From Millionella massiliensis (lineage in GTDB: Bacteria > Bacteroidota > Bacteroidia > Bacteroidales > Rikenellaceae), in the NCBI RefSeq assembly GCF_900104655.1, contig NZ_FNWD01000002.1, forward strand, positions 124,001 through 188,000: a stretch of 64,000 bases of DNA, given 5' to 3'. The position numbers were made by a program, and so were the translations under genes. The notes below the pieces were generated by a model. The model did no database searches and was not told where the DNA came from. It was given only the letters and a program-made list of their open reading frames with translations. Shown here in pieces: positions 53,505 through 63,131 of the stretch (position 1 is its first letter; each line of letters starts with the position of its first letter).

Positions 53505-55598
53505 TTAACCGAGCAGCAGCGAGGGGTTGTTCAGATCGCCCGTGTGGGGATCGTTCTGCTGGAGCGGGTAGATCAGGATGAAGCTGTTGTCGTGGGCGTA
53601 CTTGTTCAGGTATTCGGGCACGGCGTTCATGTTTTTGTCGTAGGAGAGGCCGCCGCGCCGGCTCATCACGGCCAGAATGATGTCATTGGCCTTGATCTCG
53701 CGGAAGAGGATCAGGAAGTCGTTCCAGTCATTGAATTCGTTGAACTCGGCTTCGATCGGATTCTGGGCATGGATGGCGCGGATGCGTTCCAGCGTGTGGG
53801 CGGGGGCGTAGAAGACGACTTTGGTGTTGGTATTGCGCCCCATGTTCCACACTTTCAGCATCCACAGGGCAAACCCGAGCTCATATTCGGCACGTTCCGG
53901 AACGAATACCAGCAGGCGTTGGGCGGTCGAAAGGGGCTGGACGGGCTTATATATAAGTGTGGTGATGTTGTTCCGGGTCAGGATGGTTTCGGTGGTGGCG
54001 CTGGGGAAATGTGAGGTGTCGTCCCGGGGGTCCAGGCCGAGGATCAGGTCGCTGATTTTCTGTTCGTGGATGATGCTGATAATGGCATTGGCCGTGTCGG
54101 AGTCGTAGCGCAGCAACTCCTGCATGACGCTGTCGGTGGCGGCGGCGGTCATGACCGATTTTTCCAGCAATCGACGGCCCTGTCGGTCGGCGGTATCGTT
54201 GGATGCCCGGTCGTTGGTGACCACGTGTAGGGCGTAGAGTCCGTTCCGGTTGTGTTTCGACTTGACGGTGACGCTCAGGTGAACCAACTCTTCGGCGGTC
54301 TCGGGGTGGCTCACGGGGATCAGAATCCGTTCGTCGAGGGCGTCCTTGCCCGAATCGGAGTTCGACTCGTGGGTCTCGAGCAGAGCGATGTTCCGGGCTC
54401 CGCGCTGGGTCACGAACGAAGCGATGGTGCAAGTGATCAGGATCATCAGAATCGTACCGTTCAGCACGCTCTCGTTCAGCAGGCGGATCGGTTCGCCGGT
54501 CTCGGTATGGCCGGTGATGACGTTGTAGCCGACCATCACGGCAGCCAGTGTGGCGGCGGCCTGGGCGTTGCTCAGACCGAAGATCAGACGGCGTTGGTCG
54601 ATGCTGTATTTAAAGGATTTCTGCGTGGCGTAGGCGGCCAGGAATTTGGCTACGGTGGCCACAACGGTCATGACGAGGGCGACCTTGATGGTCTCGAAGT
54701 CCTTGAAGAAGGCGCGGTAGTCGATCAGCATCCCCACGCCGATCAGGAAGAAGGGGATAAAGATGGCGTTGCCCACGAACTCGATCCGGTTCATCAAGGG
54801 CGAGGTGCGGGGGATGAGGCGGTTCATCGAGAGGCCGGCCAGGAAGGCGCCAATGATGGGTTCGATGCCGGCGGCCGATGCCAGAAAGGCCCCCAGAAAG
54901 ACGATGGCCAGCACGAAGATGTATTGCGAGACGTTGTCGTGGAAGCGTTTGAAGAACCACCGTCCGAGCAACGGGAAAAGAATCAGGATGATGCTGGCGA
55001 AGAGTACGAGCGAGATGCCGAGGCGGATCCAGAAGCTGTTGTCGACCGATCCGGCCGAGAGTCCGACGATGATGGTGAGCACCAGCAGGGCCAGGGTGTC
55101 GGTGATCATGGTGCCGCCGACGGTGATGGTCACGGCCGGGTTTTTCTGTACGCCGAGTTTGCTGATGATCGGGTAGGTGATGAGCGTATGGGAGGCGAAC
55201 ATGCTGGCCAGCAGAATGGAGGTCAGTATGTTGAAGTCCAGCAGGTAGATGCCGGCCGCGATGCCGATCCCCATCGGGATACAGAAGGTGTAGAGGCCGA
55301 AGATGAGGCTTCGCCAGCTGTTTTTCTTGAAGTCGGCGATGTCGATCTCTAGTCCGGCCAGGAACATGATGTAGAGCAGGCCGACGGTGCCGGACATGAT
55401 GATGCTGCTGTCGCGCTCGATCAGGTTGAAACCGAACGGGCCGACGACGGCTCCGGCGATGATGAGTCCCAGTAGTGACGGGATGCGTATCTTGTTGAGG
55501 ACCAGCGGCGCGAAGAGGATGATGATCAGGATCAGCAGAAACTTCAGCACCGGGTCGGTCAGCGGCAAGGTGAAATCGGGCAGGGTCAAGGGTAACAT
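53505..55598 (-). CDS. Cation:proton antiporter (KefB type) with C-terminal USP domain
   Basis: 697 residues from the ATG at 55598; the open frame continues upstream through the divergent promoter and is not coding. Residues 15-410 hold about 12 membrane helices of the CPA2 family (IPSLLGLIIAGAVVGPFGF, LYIMFLAGLEIDIADFKK, FLGAFLASAAGIEPIIGAFLAGLSMNRLIP, FFLIGVGMLID). Residues about 430-697 are cytoplasmic and resemble universal stress protein modules (RILIPVSHPETAEELVHLS). Likely K+/H+ or Na+/H+ exchange at the inner membrane. Confidence 0.92.
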   Translation of the reverse strand: MLPLTLPDFTLPLTDPVLKFLLILIIILFAPLVLNKIRIPSLLGLIIAGAVVGPFGFNLIERDSSIIMSGTVGLLYIMFLAGLEIDIADFKKNSWRSLIFGLYTFCIPMGIGIAAGIYLLDFNILTSILLASMFASHTLITYPIISKLGVQKNPAVTITVGGTMITDTLALLVLTIIVGLSAGSVDNSFWIRLGISLVLFASIILILFPLLGRWFFKRFHDNVSQYIFVLAIVFLGAFLASAAGIEPIIGAFLAGLSMNRLIPRTSPLMNRIEFVGNAIFIPFFLIGVGMLIDYRAFFKDFETIKVALVMTVVATVAKFLAAYATQKSFKYSIDQRRLIFGLSNAQAAATLAAVMVGYNVITGHTETGEPIRLLNESVLNGTILMILITCTIASFVTQRGARNIALLETHESNSDSGKDALDERILIPVSHPETAEELVHLSVTVKSKHNRNGLYALHVVTNDRASNDTADRQGRRLLEKSVMTAAATDSVMQELLRYDSDTANAIISIIHEQKISDLILGLDPRDDTSHFPSATTETILTRNNITTLIYKPVQPLSTAQRLLVFVPERAEYELGFALWMLKVWNMGRNTNTKVVFYAPAHTLERIRAIHAQNPIEAEFNEFNDWNDFLILFREIKANDIILAVMSRRGGLSYDKNMNAVPEYLNKYAHDNSFILIYPLQQNDPHTGDLNNPSLLLG

Positions 55599-55625
55599 AA
55601 CGGTTCGGGTTTGGACAGGATTCGT

Positions 55626-55650
55626 TACATTTGCAATATAACCAAAATTA
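55626..55650. promoter_or_regulatory. Divergent overlapping promoters of ArsC-like and antiporter genes
   Basis: TACATTTG (55626-55633, plus strand) and TAATTTTG (55650-55643, minus strand) lie within 25 bases, facing away from each other so that each -7 sits in the other's upstream region. Confidence 0.5.
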
Positions 55651-55658
55651 CAACAAAA

Positions 55659-56018
55659 ATGAAGCCATTGTTTGTACATTATCCCAAATGTGGCACTTGT
55701 CGCAAGGCGGCGAAGTGGTTGGTCGAGCATGGGGTCGATGTGGAAGCGCGTGATATAGTGATCGATAGACCGACGGCCGGGGAACTTGCCCGGTGGCAGG
55801 CCGTGAGCGGGCTGCCGGTGCGGAAATTTTTCAATACGAGCGGCCTTTTGTACAAAGAACTGGGGCTGAAGGATAAACTTCCCACGCTCACGGATGAGGT
55901 GATGATCGAGCTGCTGGCCAGTGACGGTAAACTGGTCAAACGCCCCGTGCTGGTGCTGGCCGACCGCGTGCTGGTCGGATTCAAAGAGGAGGAGTGGAGC
56001 GAGGCGCTGGCTCGGTAG
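55659..56018 (+). CDS. ArsC/Spx family reductase-like protein
   Basis: 119 residues from MKPLFVHYPKCGTCRKAAKWL, with the CxxC motif of ArsC/Spx/MgsR proteins at 11-14. RKFFNTSGLLYKELGLKDKL and DGKLVKRPVLVLADRVLVGF match the Spx-like family. It may be a glutaredoxin-linked reductase or a redox-sensing regulator; the arsenate activity is not implied. Confidence 0.88.
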   Translation: MKPLFVHYPKCGTCRKAAKWLVEHGVDVEARDIVIDRPTAGELARWQAVSGLPVRKFFNTSGLLYKELGLKDKLPTLTDEVMIELLASDGKLVKRPVLVLADRVLVGFKEEEWSEALAR

Positions 56019-56064
56019 ATACATACTTTGTGACAGTAGGAAATACCAAACCCAAACGATAGAT

Positions 56065-56895
56065 ATGATGAAACAAGCAAATTTGTATGACCTCTCGGGG
56101 CGCGTAGCGGTCGTGACTGGCGGCTACGGCGTGTTGGGAGGTAGTATGGCCCTGTTCCTCTCCGAACAGGGAGCCAAGGTGGCCATCCTGGGGCGTAATG
56201 CCGAGAAAGGCGGGGCCAAGGCGCGTGAGATCGCTGCGGCTACCGGCGGGCAGACCCTCTTCCTGCAGGCCGACGTGCTCGACAAGCCGGCTCTGGAACG
56301 TGCCTGTGAAACGCTGATGAACCAGTGGGGCGCGGCGGATATTCTGCTCAACGCGGCCGGCGGCAACCAGGCCGGAGCGACGATCGCCCCGGATCAGACC
56401 ATTTTTGACCTCAATACCGACGCGATGCGCGGCGTGGTGGATCTCAATTTTATGGGAACCGTGCTGCCGACGCTCGTATTCGGTAAGGCGATGGCCGACG
56501 CCGGACGCAAGGGGAGCATCATTAACATCTCGTCGATGGCGGCGCAGGGGGTGATTACCCGCGTGGTCGGGTACTCGGCCTCGAAGGCGGCGATCGACAA
56601 CTTCACCCGCTGGATGGCGGTCGAGATGGCCAAGAAGTTCGGCGAAGGGGTGCGGGTCAACGCCATTGCCCCCGGTTTCTTCCTGACCGAACAGAACCGG
56701 ACGCTGCTGACCAATCCCGACGGGTCTCTGACTGACCGCTCGCGCGACATCATCGCCGCCACGCCATACGGACGCTTCGGCGAACCCGAAGAGCTGAACG
56801 GAACGCTCGGCTGGCTGGCTTCGGATGCTTCGGCTTTCGTGACCGGGGTCGTGGTGCCCGTCGATGGCGGATTCTCGATCTTTAGCGGAGTCTGA
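56065..56895 (+). CDS. uxuB: SDR oxidoreductase, D-mannonate (fructuronate) reductase type
   Basis: 276 residues from paired ATGs at 56065/56068. NAD-binding [14 protein letters not shown] (about 17-30), AAGGN, and the catalytic Ser-Tyr-Lys set in [25 protein letters not shown]. The C-terminus [18 protein letters not shown] is that of SDR-type D-mannonate oxidoreductases, which convert fructuronate to mannonate. Location ahead of mannonate dehydratase and hexuronate isomerase supports this. The gene symbol is by function; this SDR is not homologous to E. coli UxuB. Confidence 0.85.
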   Translation: MMKQANLYDLSGRVAVVTGGYGVLGGSMALFLSEQGAKVAILGRNAEKGGAKAREIAAATGGQTLFLQADVLDKPALERACETLMNQWGAADILLNAAGGNQAGATIAPDQTIFDLNTDAMRGVVDLNFMGTVLPTLVFGKAMADAGRKGSIINISSMAAQGVITRVVGYSASKAAIDNFTRWMAVEMAKKFGEGVRVNAIAPGFFLTEQNRTLLTNPDGSLTDRSRDIIAATPYGRFGEPEELNGTLGWLASDASAFVTGVVVPVDGGFSIFSGV

Positions 56896-57140
56896 TCGTT
56901 TTTTTGCGAATCAAAAGTTTTATTATTGGCCGATGGCCGCTCTGCCCGGGAATACCGAGCCGGAAATATCTGCCCGGATATATCTGTACGGAGGCCCGGA
57001 AAGATGTGTCTGGACAGGTGAGTGGGGAAAGAGTGCGTTCGGCGTGGGACGAGCGGGGGAAAACCTCGTTCGCATCCGGCGAGAACGGACCAGCAAGTAG
57101 GGCGTGCAGCTGTCGGCAGTCGTTACATTCAGGTAAAATC
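56896..57140. other. 245-base gap inside the hexuronate cluster
   Basis: No gene; the uxuA frame is open through part of it, but the family start lies at 57141. May contain a second promoter or processing site. Confidence 0.5.
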
Positions 57141-58376
57141 ATGGAACAGAATAGAATACGGTTCGAGCAGACCATGCGTTGGTACGGCCCGAACGACCCC
57201 GTGTCGCTGGCGGACATCCGTCAGGCCGGCGCCGTGGGAGTGGTCAGTGCGCTGCACCACATCGCACCCGGCGAGGTGTGGACGCTCGACGAAATCGAAC
57301 GATACAAGGCGCGGATCGAAGCGGCGGGCCTCACGTGGCACGTGGTGGAGAGCCTGCCCGTGAGCGAGGAGATCAAAACCCGTCGTGGCGACTATCTGCG
57401 CCACATCGAAAACTACAAGGTGAGCCTGCGCAATCTGGCTGCGGCCGGGGTGCCTGTGGTGACCTACAACTTCATGCCGGTGCTGGACTGGACGCGTACC
57501 AATGTGGCGTACGAATTGCCGGACGGTTCGCGTGCGCTGCGCTTCGAACGCGCCGCCTTCGTGGCTTTCGACCTCTATATTCTCCAGCGTCCCGGTGCCG
57601 AAAAGGATTACAGCCCCGATGAGGTGAACCGGGCACGGGCGCGGTTCGAACGGATGACGCCCGAAGAGATCGACACCCTGACGGCCAGTGTGCTGATGGG
57701 ATTGCCCGGTGCCGACGAGAGCTTCACGCTCGAAAATATACGTGCCGGACTGGAACTTTATCGCGATATTACGGATGCCCGGCTGCGCGAGCACTTGATC
57801 CTGTTTCTGCAGGAGGTGGCTCCGGTGGCCGACGAGGTCGGTGTGCGGCTGGCGATCCATCCCGACGACCCGCCCTATCGGTTGCTGGGCCTGCCGCGCA
57901 TCATGAGCTGCGCCGAGGATTTCGCCCGGCTGGCCGAAGCGGTGCCCAATCGCTCCAACGGGCTCTGTTTCTGTACCGGATCGCTCAGCATTCGGGCCGA
58001 CAACGACCTGCCGGCCATGGCCGAACGGTTCGGGAATGCCGGCCGGATCCATTTCGCCCACCTGCGGAGCACGGAGCGTGATGCCGAGGGAAATTTCTAC
58101 GAGGCGAACCACCTCGAAGGGAGCATCGACATGTATGCGATCATGCGGGCGCTGGTCGAGGCGATGCAGCGCACCGGGGCGTCGATCCCGCTCCGTCCGG
58201 ACCACGGTCATCAGATGCTCGACGACCTGAACAAAAAGACCTACCCCGGCTATTCGGCCATCGGGCGGCTCAAGGGGCTGGCCGAGTTGCGCGGACTGGA
58301 GCTGGGGATCGGGCGGACGCTCTATCCCGACACCGCCGCTTCGGACTGTCGAACCGATAAAACCGATAAAAAGTAA
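57141..58376 (+). CDS. uxuA: Mannonate dehydratase
   Basis: 411 residues from [23 protein letters not shown], the standard start; upstream codons in the open frame are excluded. It dehydrates D-mannonate to 2-keto-3-deoxygluconate. [54 protein letters not shown], and [15 protein letters not shown] with metal-ligand Cys/His are all family motifs. It precedes uxaC by 5 bases. Confidence 0.96.
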   Translation: MEQNRIRFEQTMRWYGPNDPVSLADIRQAGAVGVVSALHHIAPGEVWTLDEIERYKARIEAAGLTWHVVESLPVSEEIKTRRGDYLRHIENYKVSLRNLAAAGVPVVTYNFMPVLDWTRTNVAYELPDGSRALRFERAAFVAFDLYILQRPGAEKDYSPDEVNRARARFERMTPEEIDTLTASVLMGLPGADESFTLENIRAGLELYRDITDARLREHLILFLQEVAPVADEVGVRLAIHPDDPPYRLLGLPRIMSCAEDFARLAEAVPNRSNGLCFCTGSLSIRADNDLPAMAERFGNAGRIHFAHLRSTERDAEGNFYEANHLEGSIDMYAIMRALVEAMQRTGASIPLRPDHGHQMLDDLNKKTYPGYSAIGRLKGLAELRGLELGIGRTLYPDTAASDCRTDKTDKK

Positions 58377-58381
58377 CGGCG

Positions 58382-59800
58382 ATGGAACGGGAATTTATTC
58401 ATGACGATTTTCTGCTCGGCTCCGATGCGGCCCGCGAACTCTACCACGGCCATGCCGAACGGATGCCGATCCTCGACTACCACAACCACCTGTCGCCCCG
58501 GCAGGTGGCCGAGGATTACCGGGCTGATAACATTGCGCAACTGTGGCTCGGCGGCGACCATTACAAATGGCGGGCCATGCGTGCTGCCGGCGTCGATGAA
58601 CGTTACGTAACGGGCGATGCGTCGGACTGGGAAAAGTTTGCCCGCTGGGCCGAAACGGTACCCCAGACCCTGCGTAATCCGCTCTACCACTGGACGGCAC
58701 TCGAACTGAAACGTTATTTCGGCGTCGATACGCTGCTCAAACCCGCGACCGCCCGCGAGATCTACGACCGTTGCAACGCCATGCTGGCCGACGACCCGGA
58801 TTCGTTTTCGGCGCGCGGTCTGCTGCGCCGGATGCACGTCGAAGTGATCTGTACGACGGACGATCCGGTCGATTCGTTGGAGTATCACATGGCTTATGCG
58901 CGGAGTCGCGGGGCGGGTGATCCGCAGATGTTACCCGCCTGGCGGCCTGATAAGGTGGTGGCCGTGGAGTCGCCCGATGCCTGGAACGGGTATGTGGATC
59001 GTTTGTCGGAGGTGGTCGGCCGTCCGGTCGATAGCTTTGGGGCGTTGCTGGAGGCGTTGCGCGAACGTCAGCGTTTCTTTGCCTCGGCCGGGTGCCGCGT
59101 GTCGGACCATGGGCTCGATACGTTCTACGGCGAAGAGTTTACCGACGCCGGGCTGGAGTCGCTCTTTACCGCCCTGCGTGAGGGCGAGGCGCTGTCGGCC
59201 GAAGAGCAGCGGGTGTTCAAGTCGGGTCTGCTGTACCACCTGGCGGTGATGAATGCCGAACAGGGGTGGGTGCAGCAGTTCCACGTCGGCCCGCTGCGCA
59301 ATAACCGTACGGTGCTGATGCAGAGCTACGGACCCGATGCCGGAGCCGATTCGTTGGACGACCAACCGGTGGCGCGTGCCATGGGGCGACTCTTCGACCG
59401 ACTCGATCGCGAAGGCATGCTGGCCCGCACGATCGTCTACAACCTCAATCCGAAAGACGGTGAGGTGATGGCGGCCATGGCGGGAAACTTCCAGGATGGA
59501 ACGGTTCCCGGCAAAATGCAGTACGGTGCGGCGTGGTGGTTCTCCGACCACCTGAACGGTATGGAACGCCAGATGGACATCCTTTCCAATTACGGTCTGC
59601 TGAGCCGTTTCGTGGGGATGCTCACCGACTCGCGCAGTTTCCTCTCCTTCCCGCGGCACGAATATTTCCGCCGATTGCTTTGCGACATGTTGGGACGCGA
59701 CATCGAACGCGGTCGCATCCCGTTGTCGGAGATGGACACCGTGGGACAGATGGTCGAGGCGATCTGTTACGGAAACGCCAAGGCTTATTTCGGTTTCTGA
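58382..59800 (+). CDS. uxaC: Glucuronate isomerase
   Basis: 472 residues. It isomerises D-glucuronate to fructuronate (or galacturonate to tagaturonate). LDYHNHLSPRQVAEDY at 31-46 carries the first metal-binding His pair (His34, His36); CTTDDPVDSLEYH is a family hallmark; the C-terminus has SYGLLSRFVGMLTDSRSFLSFPRHEYFRR. Together with the SDR and uxuA it completes glucuronate to KDG conversion; a kinase and aldolase are not in this window. Confidence 0.96.
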   Translation: MEREFIHDDFLLGSDAARELYHGHAERMPILDYHNHLSPRQVAEDYRADNIAQLWLGGDHYKWRAMRAAGVDERYVTGDASDWEKFARWAETVPQTLRNPLYHWTALELKRYFGVDTLLKPATAREIYDRCNAMLADDPDSFSARGLLRRMHVEVICTTDDPVDSLEYHMAYARSRGAGDPQMLPAWRPDKVVAVESPDAWNGYVDRLSEVVGRPVDSFGALLEALRERQRFFASAGCRVSDHGLDTFYGEEFTDAGLESLFTALREGEALSAEEQRVFKSGLLYHLAVMNAEQGWVQQFHVGPLRNNRTVLMQSYGPDAGADSLDDQPVARAMGRLFDRLDREGMLARTIVYNLNPKDGEVMAAMAGNFQDGTVPGKMQYGAAWWFSDHLNGMERQMDILSNYGLLSRFVGMLTDSRSFLSFPRHEYFRRLLCDMLGRDIERGRIPLSEMDTVGQMVEAICYGNAKAYFGF

Positions 59801-60025
59801 GGTCTTTGAGGTTTCTGAGCCGGGATGTGTCGCAAATTGCACGATTTTTGCTAGCCTATCCTTAAGTTTAATGTCGTTCGATGATGTATCGTTTCCGCGG
59901 CGGAAACGGGGAAGATGGGGAGCGGAAGGTCGCCGTATGTAGAGGAAGTGGGGAACTTGGCAAACCTGTTCCGCGGATTCTTGATAGATCATTCGAAAAA
60001 TGTGTAATATGCAGATCTTCCGATC

Positions 60026-60463
60026 ATGAAGGTTTCTCAATCGAACCGTTGGGTGAGCTTCCTGCTCTCCGACCGATACGCCAACCTGGCCCTGTTGTTG
60101 TTGCGCCTGTTTGTGGGAGGCATGATGCTGACCCATGGGGTGGCCAAAATTCAGAATTTCGAAGCACTGCGTGCCGCCTTCCCCGATCCGATCGGGTGGG
60201 GGGCGGGTATCTCGCTCGTGATGATTATTCTGGTGGAGGTGGGGTGTTCGCTGCTGGTGCTCGCCGGACTGATGACACGTTTCGCGACGCTTCCTCTGAT
60301 CTTCTCGATGATTATGGCCATCAGCGTTCATCCGGATATGAGTCTGGCGAGTATCGAGTTGCCGATGCTCTATGCCGGGTTGTTCCTGGTAATTTTGGTT
60401 GCGGGACCCGGCAAATGTTCGGTCGATTACCTGATCGGCAAGATGTTCGAGCGTCCGGAGTAG
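60026..60463 (+). CDS. DoxX family membrane protein
   Basis: 145 residues, four membrane helices. LLLLRLFVGGMMLTHGVAKIQNF and VEVGCSLLVLAGLMTRFATLPLI are DoxX motifs. Members are quinol-related or redox-linked membrane proteins, of uncertain role. The window's redox genes make it of interest, but it has no operator copy. Confidence 0.88.
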   Translation: MKVSQSNRWVSFLLSDRYANLALLLLRLFVGGMMLTHGVAKIQNFEALRAAFPDPIGWGAGISLVMIILVEVGCSLLVLAGLMTRFATLPLIFSMIMAISVHPDMSLASIELPMLYAGLFLVILVAGPGKCSVDYLIGKMFERPE

Positions 60464-60997
60464 TTGGGACCGGTTGTTCACCCGGTGAGCGGCAGACGTT
60501 GTGACTTGTGTCGTCGGGAGAATCATCTCCCAATGGCTTGGGGTGAACAAAAAGGAGGCTATGTAATGAATAGAAGGGGAGGGTAAATCAATTTGGTTTA
60601 CCCTCCCCTTATTCCTACTGCAATGTAGATTCTAATTTATTGTCAAATTCCAGTTAACAGTTGTTTACAGGTGTAATTTGAATCTCTGCTTTATATGAGG
60701 CGTGTCTTGATAGCAATCTGTTTTTACCCGAGAGGGAAAGTTTCTCAAAGGAGAGCAGTCGGTGAACCGGTGTATGTACGGACTGAAAGCTAAAGCTCTT
60801 TTGGCAGTGTCACTATCCTGCTAAAACTGTCTCGGAGCTGGTGCCGTGTATCCATACGGGACGTGTTGTTCTGCTTTTCGCAGCTCTTCTCTGCGGAAGG
60901 TGGAGGCGTCTCTTGCTCGGGTCGGTATGTTGGCAGGGCTTGCAAGGCGCACTTTTGCTGTTTTCCCCTTTAACGGCTTTGTGTGCCTGGGTACACG
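60464..60997. other. Gene-free stretch
   Basis: About 530 bases with a terminator-like hairpin (60574-60610) and nothing else firm. CAGTC...GACTG around GGTGAACCGG (about 60757-60784) is a modest hairpin. Confidence 0.5.
60574..60610. terminator. DoxX terminator
   Basis: Perfect 14-base stem (60574-60587 with 60597-60610). Followed by ATTCC on plus and TATTC on minus. Confidence 0.6.
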
Positions 60998-61645
60998 TTA
61001 GCGGGCGGCCGCCGTGGCGATGGCTATGCGCTGTTCGACGTAATGGCGAAGCAACTCGGCGGTCCGTTCGATTCCCAGTACCGAGGAGTCGATGCAGATG
61101 TCGTAGGTGGTGGCGGCTCCCCACGTGCGGTCGGTGTAGAAGTTGTAGTATCCGGCTCGTTTCCGGTCCGTTTTCCGCATCATGTCCAGCGCCTCTTTGG
61201 GACTCTTGGCGCCGTGGCAACGCATGACCCGTGCAATGCGGTCGTCGTCCGAAGCGTAGATGAAGGTGCTGATGCAGACCGGTTCGTTGCGCAGGATATA
61301 GTCGGCACAGCGGCCCACAATGACGCATGAACCGGCGTGGGCTACATCCCGAATGACGTCGGACTGGAATTTGAAGATATTTTCACCGGCCAGCGCATTT
61401 TCGGCTCCGAGGCTTCCGCCGTAGAGGGTGAGGTTGGCGGTCAGGGCACGAAGCAGGTTGACGGGACCTTGTTCTTCGGCCTTTTCGAAGTATTCTGAGT
61501 CGATGCCGCTCTCTTTAGAGGCGGCCGAGATCAACTCTTTGTCGTAGTAGGGAATGTCGAACATTTCGGCCAGTTTGTGGCCCAGTTCGCGACCGCCGCT
61601 CCCGAACTGGCGGCCGATGGTGATGACAAAACGGGGTGTATCCAT
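60998..61645 (-). CDS. Cytidylate kinase-like family protein
   Basis: 215 residues. FVITIGRQFGSGGRELGHKLAE carries the P-loop (GxxGSGGRE) of the cytidylate kinase-like family; DIPYYDKELI and VIVGRCADYIL follow. It is distinct from the housekeeping Cmk and of unknown substrate. No operon partner other than the MATE gene 24 bases upstream. Confidence 0.9.
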   Translation of the reverse strand: MDTPRFVITIGRQFGSGGRELGHKLAEMFDIPYYDKELISAASKESGIDSEYFEKAEEQGPVNLLRALTANLTLYGGSLGAENALAGENIFKFQSDVIRDVAHAGSCVIVGRCADYILRNEPVCISTFIYASDDDRIARVMRCHGAKSPKEALDMMRKTDRKRAGYYNFYTDRTWGAATTYDICIDSSVLGIERTAELLRHYVEQRIAIATAAAR

Positions 61646-61669
61646 GGGTGGTGGAGTGTGTTTACGGGG

Positions 61670-63043
61670 TTATTGGTTGTTGGCGGTTTCGAGGGTGTGC
61701 ATCCGGCGGAACGTGCGGAATTGTCTCCAGAGCAGGATGGCTGCCAGGGTGGTGGCGGCCGTGTCGGCCAGCGGCATGCTCATCCAGACGCCGTTCGGTC
61801 CGAAAAATTCGGGCAGGATCAGCAGGAACGGTAGCAGGAAGATCAGTTGTCGGGTGAGCGACAGGAAGATGGCCTTGGGTGCCATGCCGATCGACTGGAA
61901 GAAGTTGGAGGTGACCATTTGGAAACCCACAACGGGGAACATGGCCAGCACGATCCGCAGGCCGTGGCTCGAGATGGCGATCAGTTCGCTGTCGTTCGTG
62001 AAGAGCATGGTGATATACTCAGGGAAGATCTGGCAGACCAGAAAGCCGGTCGTAGTGACGCTCACGGCGCAGAAAATCACGTATTTGAGTGTTTTGGTGA
62101 CGCGGTCGAACTTGCGGGCTCCGAAGTTGTAGCCGACGATTGGCTGCATTCCCTGATTCAGCCCCATGACGACCATTACGAAGAGCATGGCGATACGGTT
62201 AACGATGCTGTATCCGCCAATATAAAGGTCGCCACCGTGGTGCATCAGCGATTTGTTGATGAGGATCACGATGACGCTGGAGCAGACGTACATCAGGAAG
62301 GGGGCCATACCGATGGAAAGGATCCCCTTGACGATGGTCCGTTTGAGGCGGATGGTACCGCGGGTGAAGTGGATGAGATACTTTTTGTTGAGAAAGTGTT
62401 TCAGTTCCAAACTCATCGCAACGACTTGGGCGATGACGGTAGCCCAGGCGGCACCTTCGATTCCCCAACCGAATCCAAAGATGAAAATGCCGTTCAGAAT
62501 GCAGTTTAGCACCACGGCCGTGAGCATGATGCCCATGGCGCGTCCAGGGTATCCCGATGCACGTAGCATGTCGTTCAGTCCCAGGTAGATGTGTGTCACC
62601 ACGTTGCCGGCCAGGATGATGAGCATGTAGCTGCGGGCATAGCTGATGGTGTTGTCGCTGGCACCGAAAAAGTAGAGGATGGGATCCAGCAAGGGCAGAC
62701 AGATGGCAGTGTATATCAGACCGATCAGGGTGTTGAGGATGATGACGTTGCCGAGAATCATCAGGGCGCTTTTGTGGTCGTTCTGTCCCATGCGGATCGA
62801 GAGTTGTGTCGAGGCTCCGATCCCCACCAGCGACCCGAAAGCAGCTGCCAGGTTCATCAGCGGCATGGTGATTCCCAGTCCGGAAAGTGCCAACGGGCCG
62901 ACGCCGTGGCCGATGAAAATGCTGTCCACCAGGTTGTAGAGCGACGATGCGGTCATGGCGATGATGGCCGGAATGGCGTACCGCAGCAGCAGGGAGGGTA
63001 TCTTTTCGGTACCCAACAGTAGGGGAGAGGCTTGTTGAGGCAT
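61670..63043 (-). CDS. MATE family efflux transporter
   Basis: 457 residues, 12 membrane helices, inner membrane. MATE features: YAIPAIIAMTASSLYNLVDSIFIGHGVGPLALSGLGITMP, symmetric LGINDM-like LGLNDMLRASGYPGRAM, NQGMQPIVGYNFGARK. It exports cationic drugs or toxins using Na+ or H+. Its -7 box is at 63105-63098 and a hairpin spans the expected transcription start. Confidence 0.92.
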   Translation of the reverse strand: MPQQASPLLLGTEKIPSLLLRYAIPAIIAMTASSLYNLVDSIFIGHGVGPLALSGLGITMPLMNLAAAFGSLVGIGASTQLSIRMGQNDHKSALMILGNVIILNTLIGLIYTAICLPLLDPILYFFGASDNTISYARSYMLIILAGNVVTHIYLGLNDMLRASGYPGRAMGIMLTAVVLNCILNGIFIFGFGWGIEGAAWATVIAQVVAMSLELKHFLNKKYLIHFTRGTIRLKRTIVKGILSIGMAPFLMYVCSSVIVILINKSLMHHGGDLYIGGYSIVNRIAMLFVMVVMGLNQGMQPIVGYNFGARKFDRVTKTLKYVIFCAVSVTTTGFLVCQIFPEYITMLFTNDSELIAISSHGLRIVLAMFPVVGFQMVTSNFFQSIGMAPKAIFLSLTRQLIFLLPFLLILPEFFGPNGVWMSMPLADTAATTLAAILLWRQFRTFRRMHTLETANNQ

Positions 63044-63058
63044 ATCAGAAATGGTTTA

Positions 63059-63097
63059 CAAGCCGGAATGTTGTGGAGAATCACACCATCCGGCTTG
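63059..63097. promoter_or_regulatory. Inverted repeat at the MATE transcription start
   Basis: CAAGCCGGA (63059-63067) and TCCGGCTTG (63089-63097) are perfect complements separated by 21 bases, with extra internal pairs (TGTG/CACA). It lies directly downstream of the -7 box, so it is either an operator or a 5' leader hairpin. Confidence 0.5.
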
Positions 63098-63105
63098 CAA
63101 AGATA
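63098..63105 (-). promoter_or_regulatory. -7 element of MATE gene
   Basis: TATCTTTG on the minus strand. Confidence 0.6.
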
Positions 63106-63131
63106 GGGCTAATTTTTCAGTTGTTTTCTGT

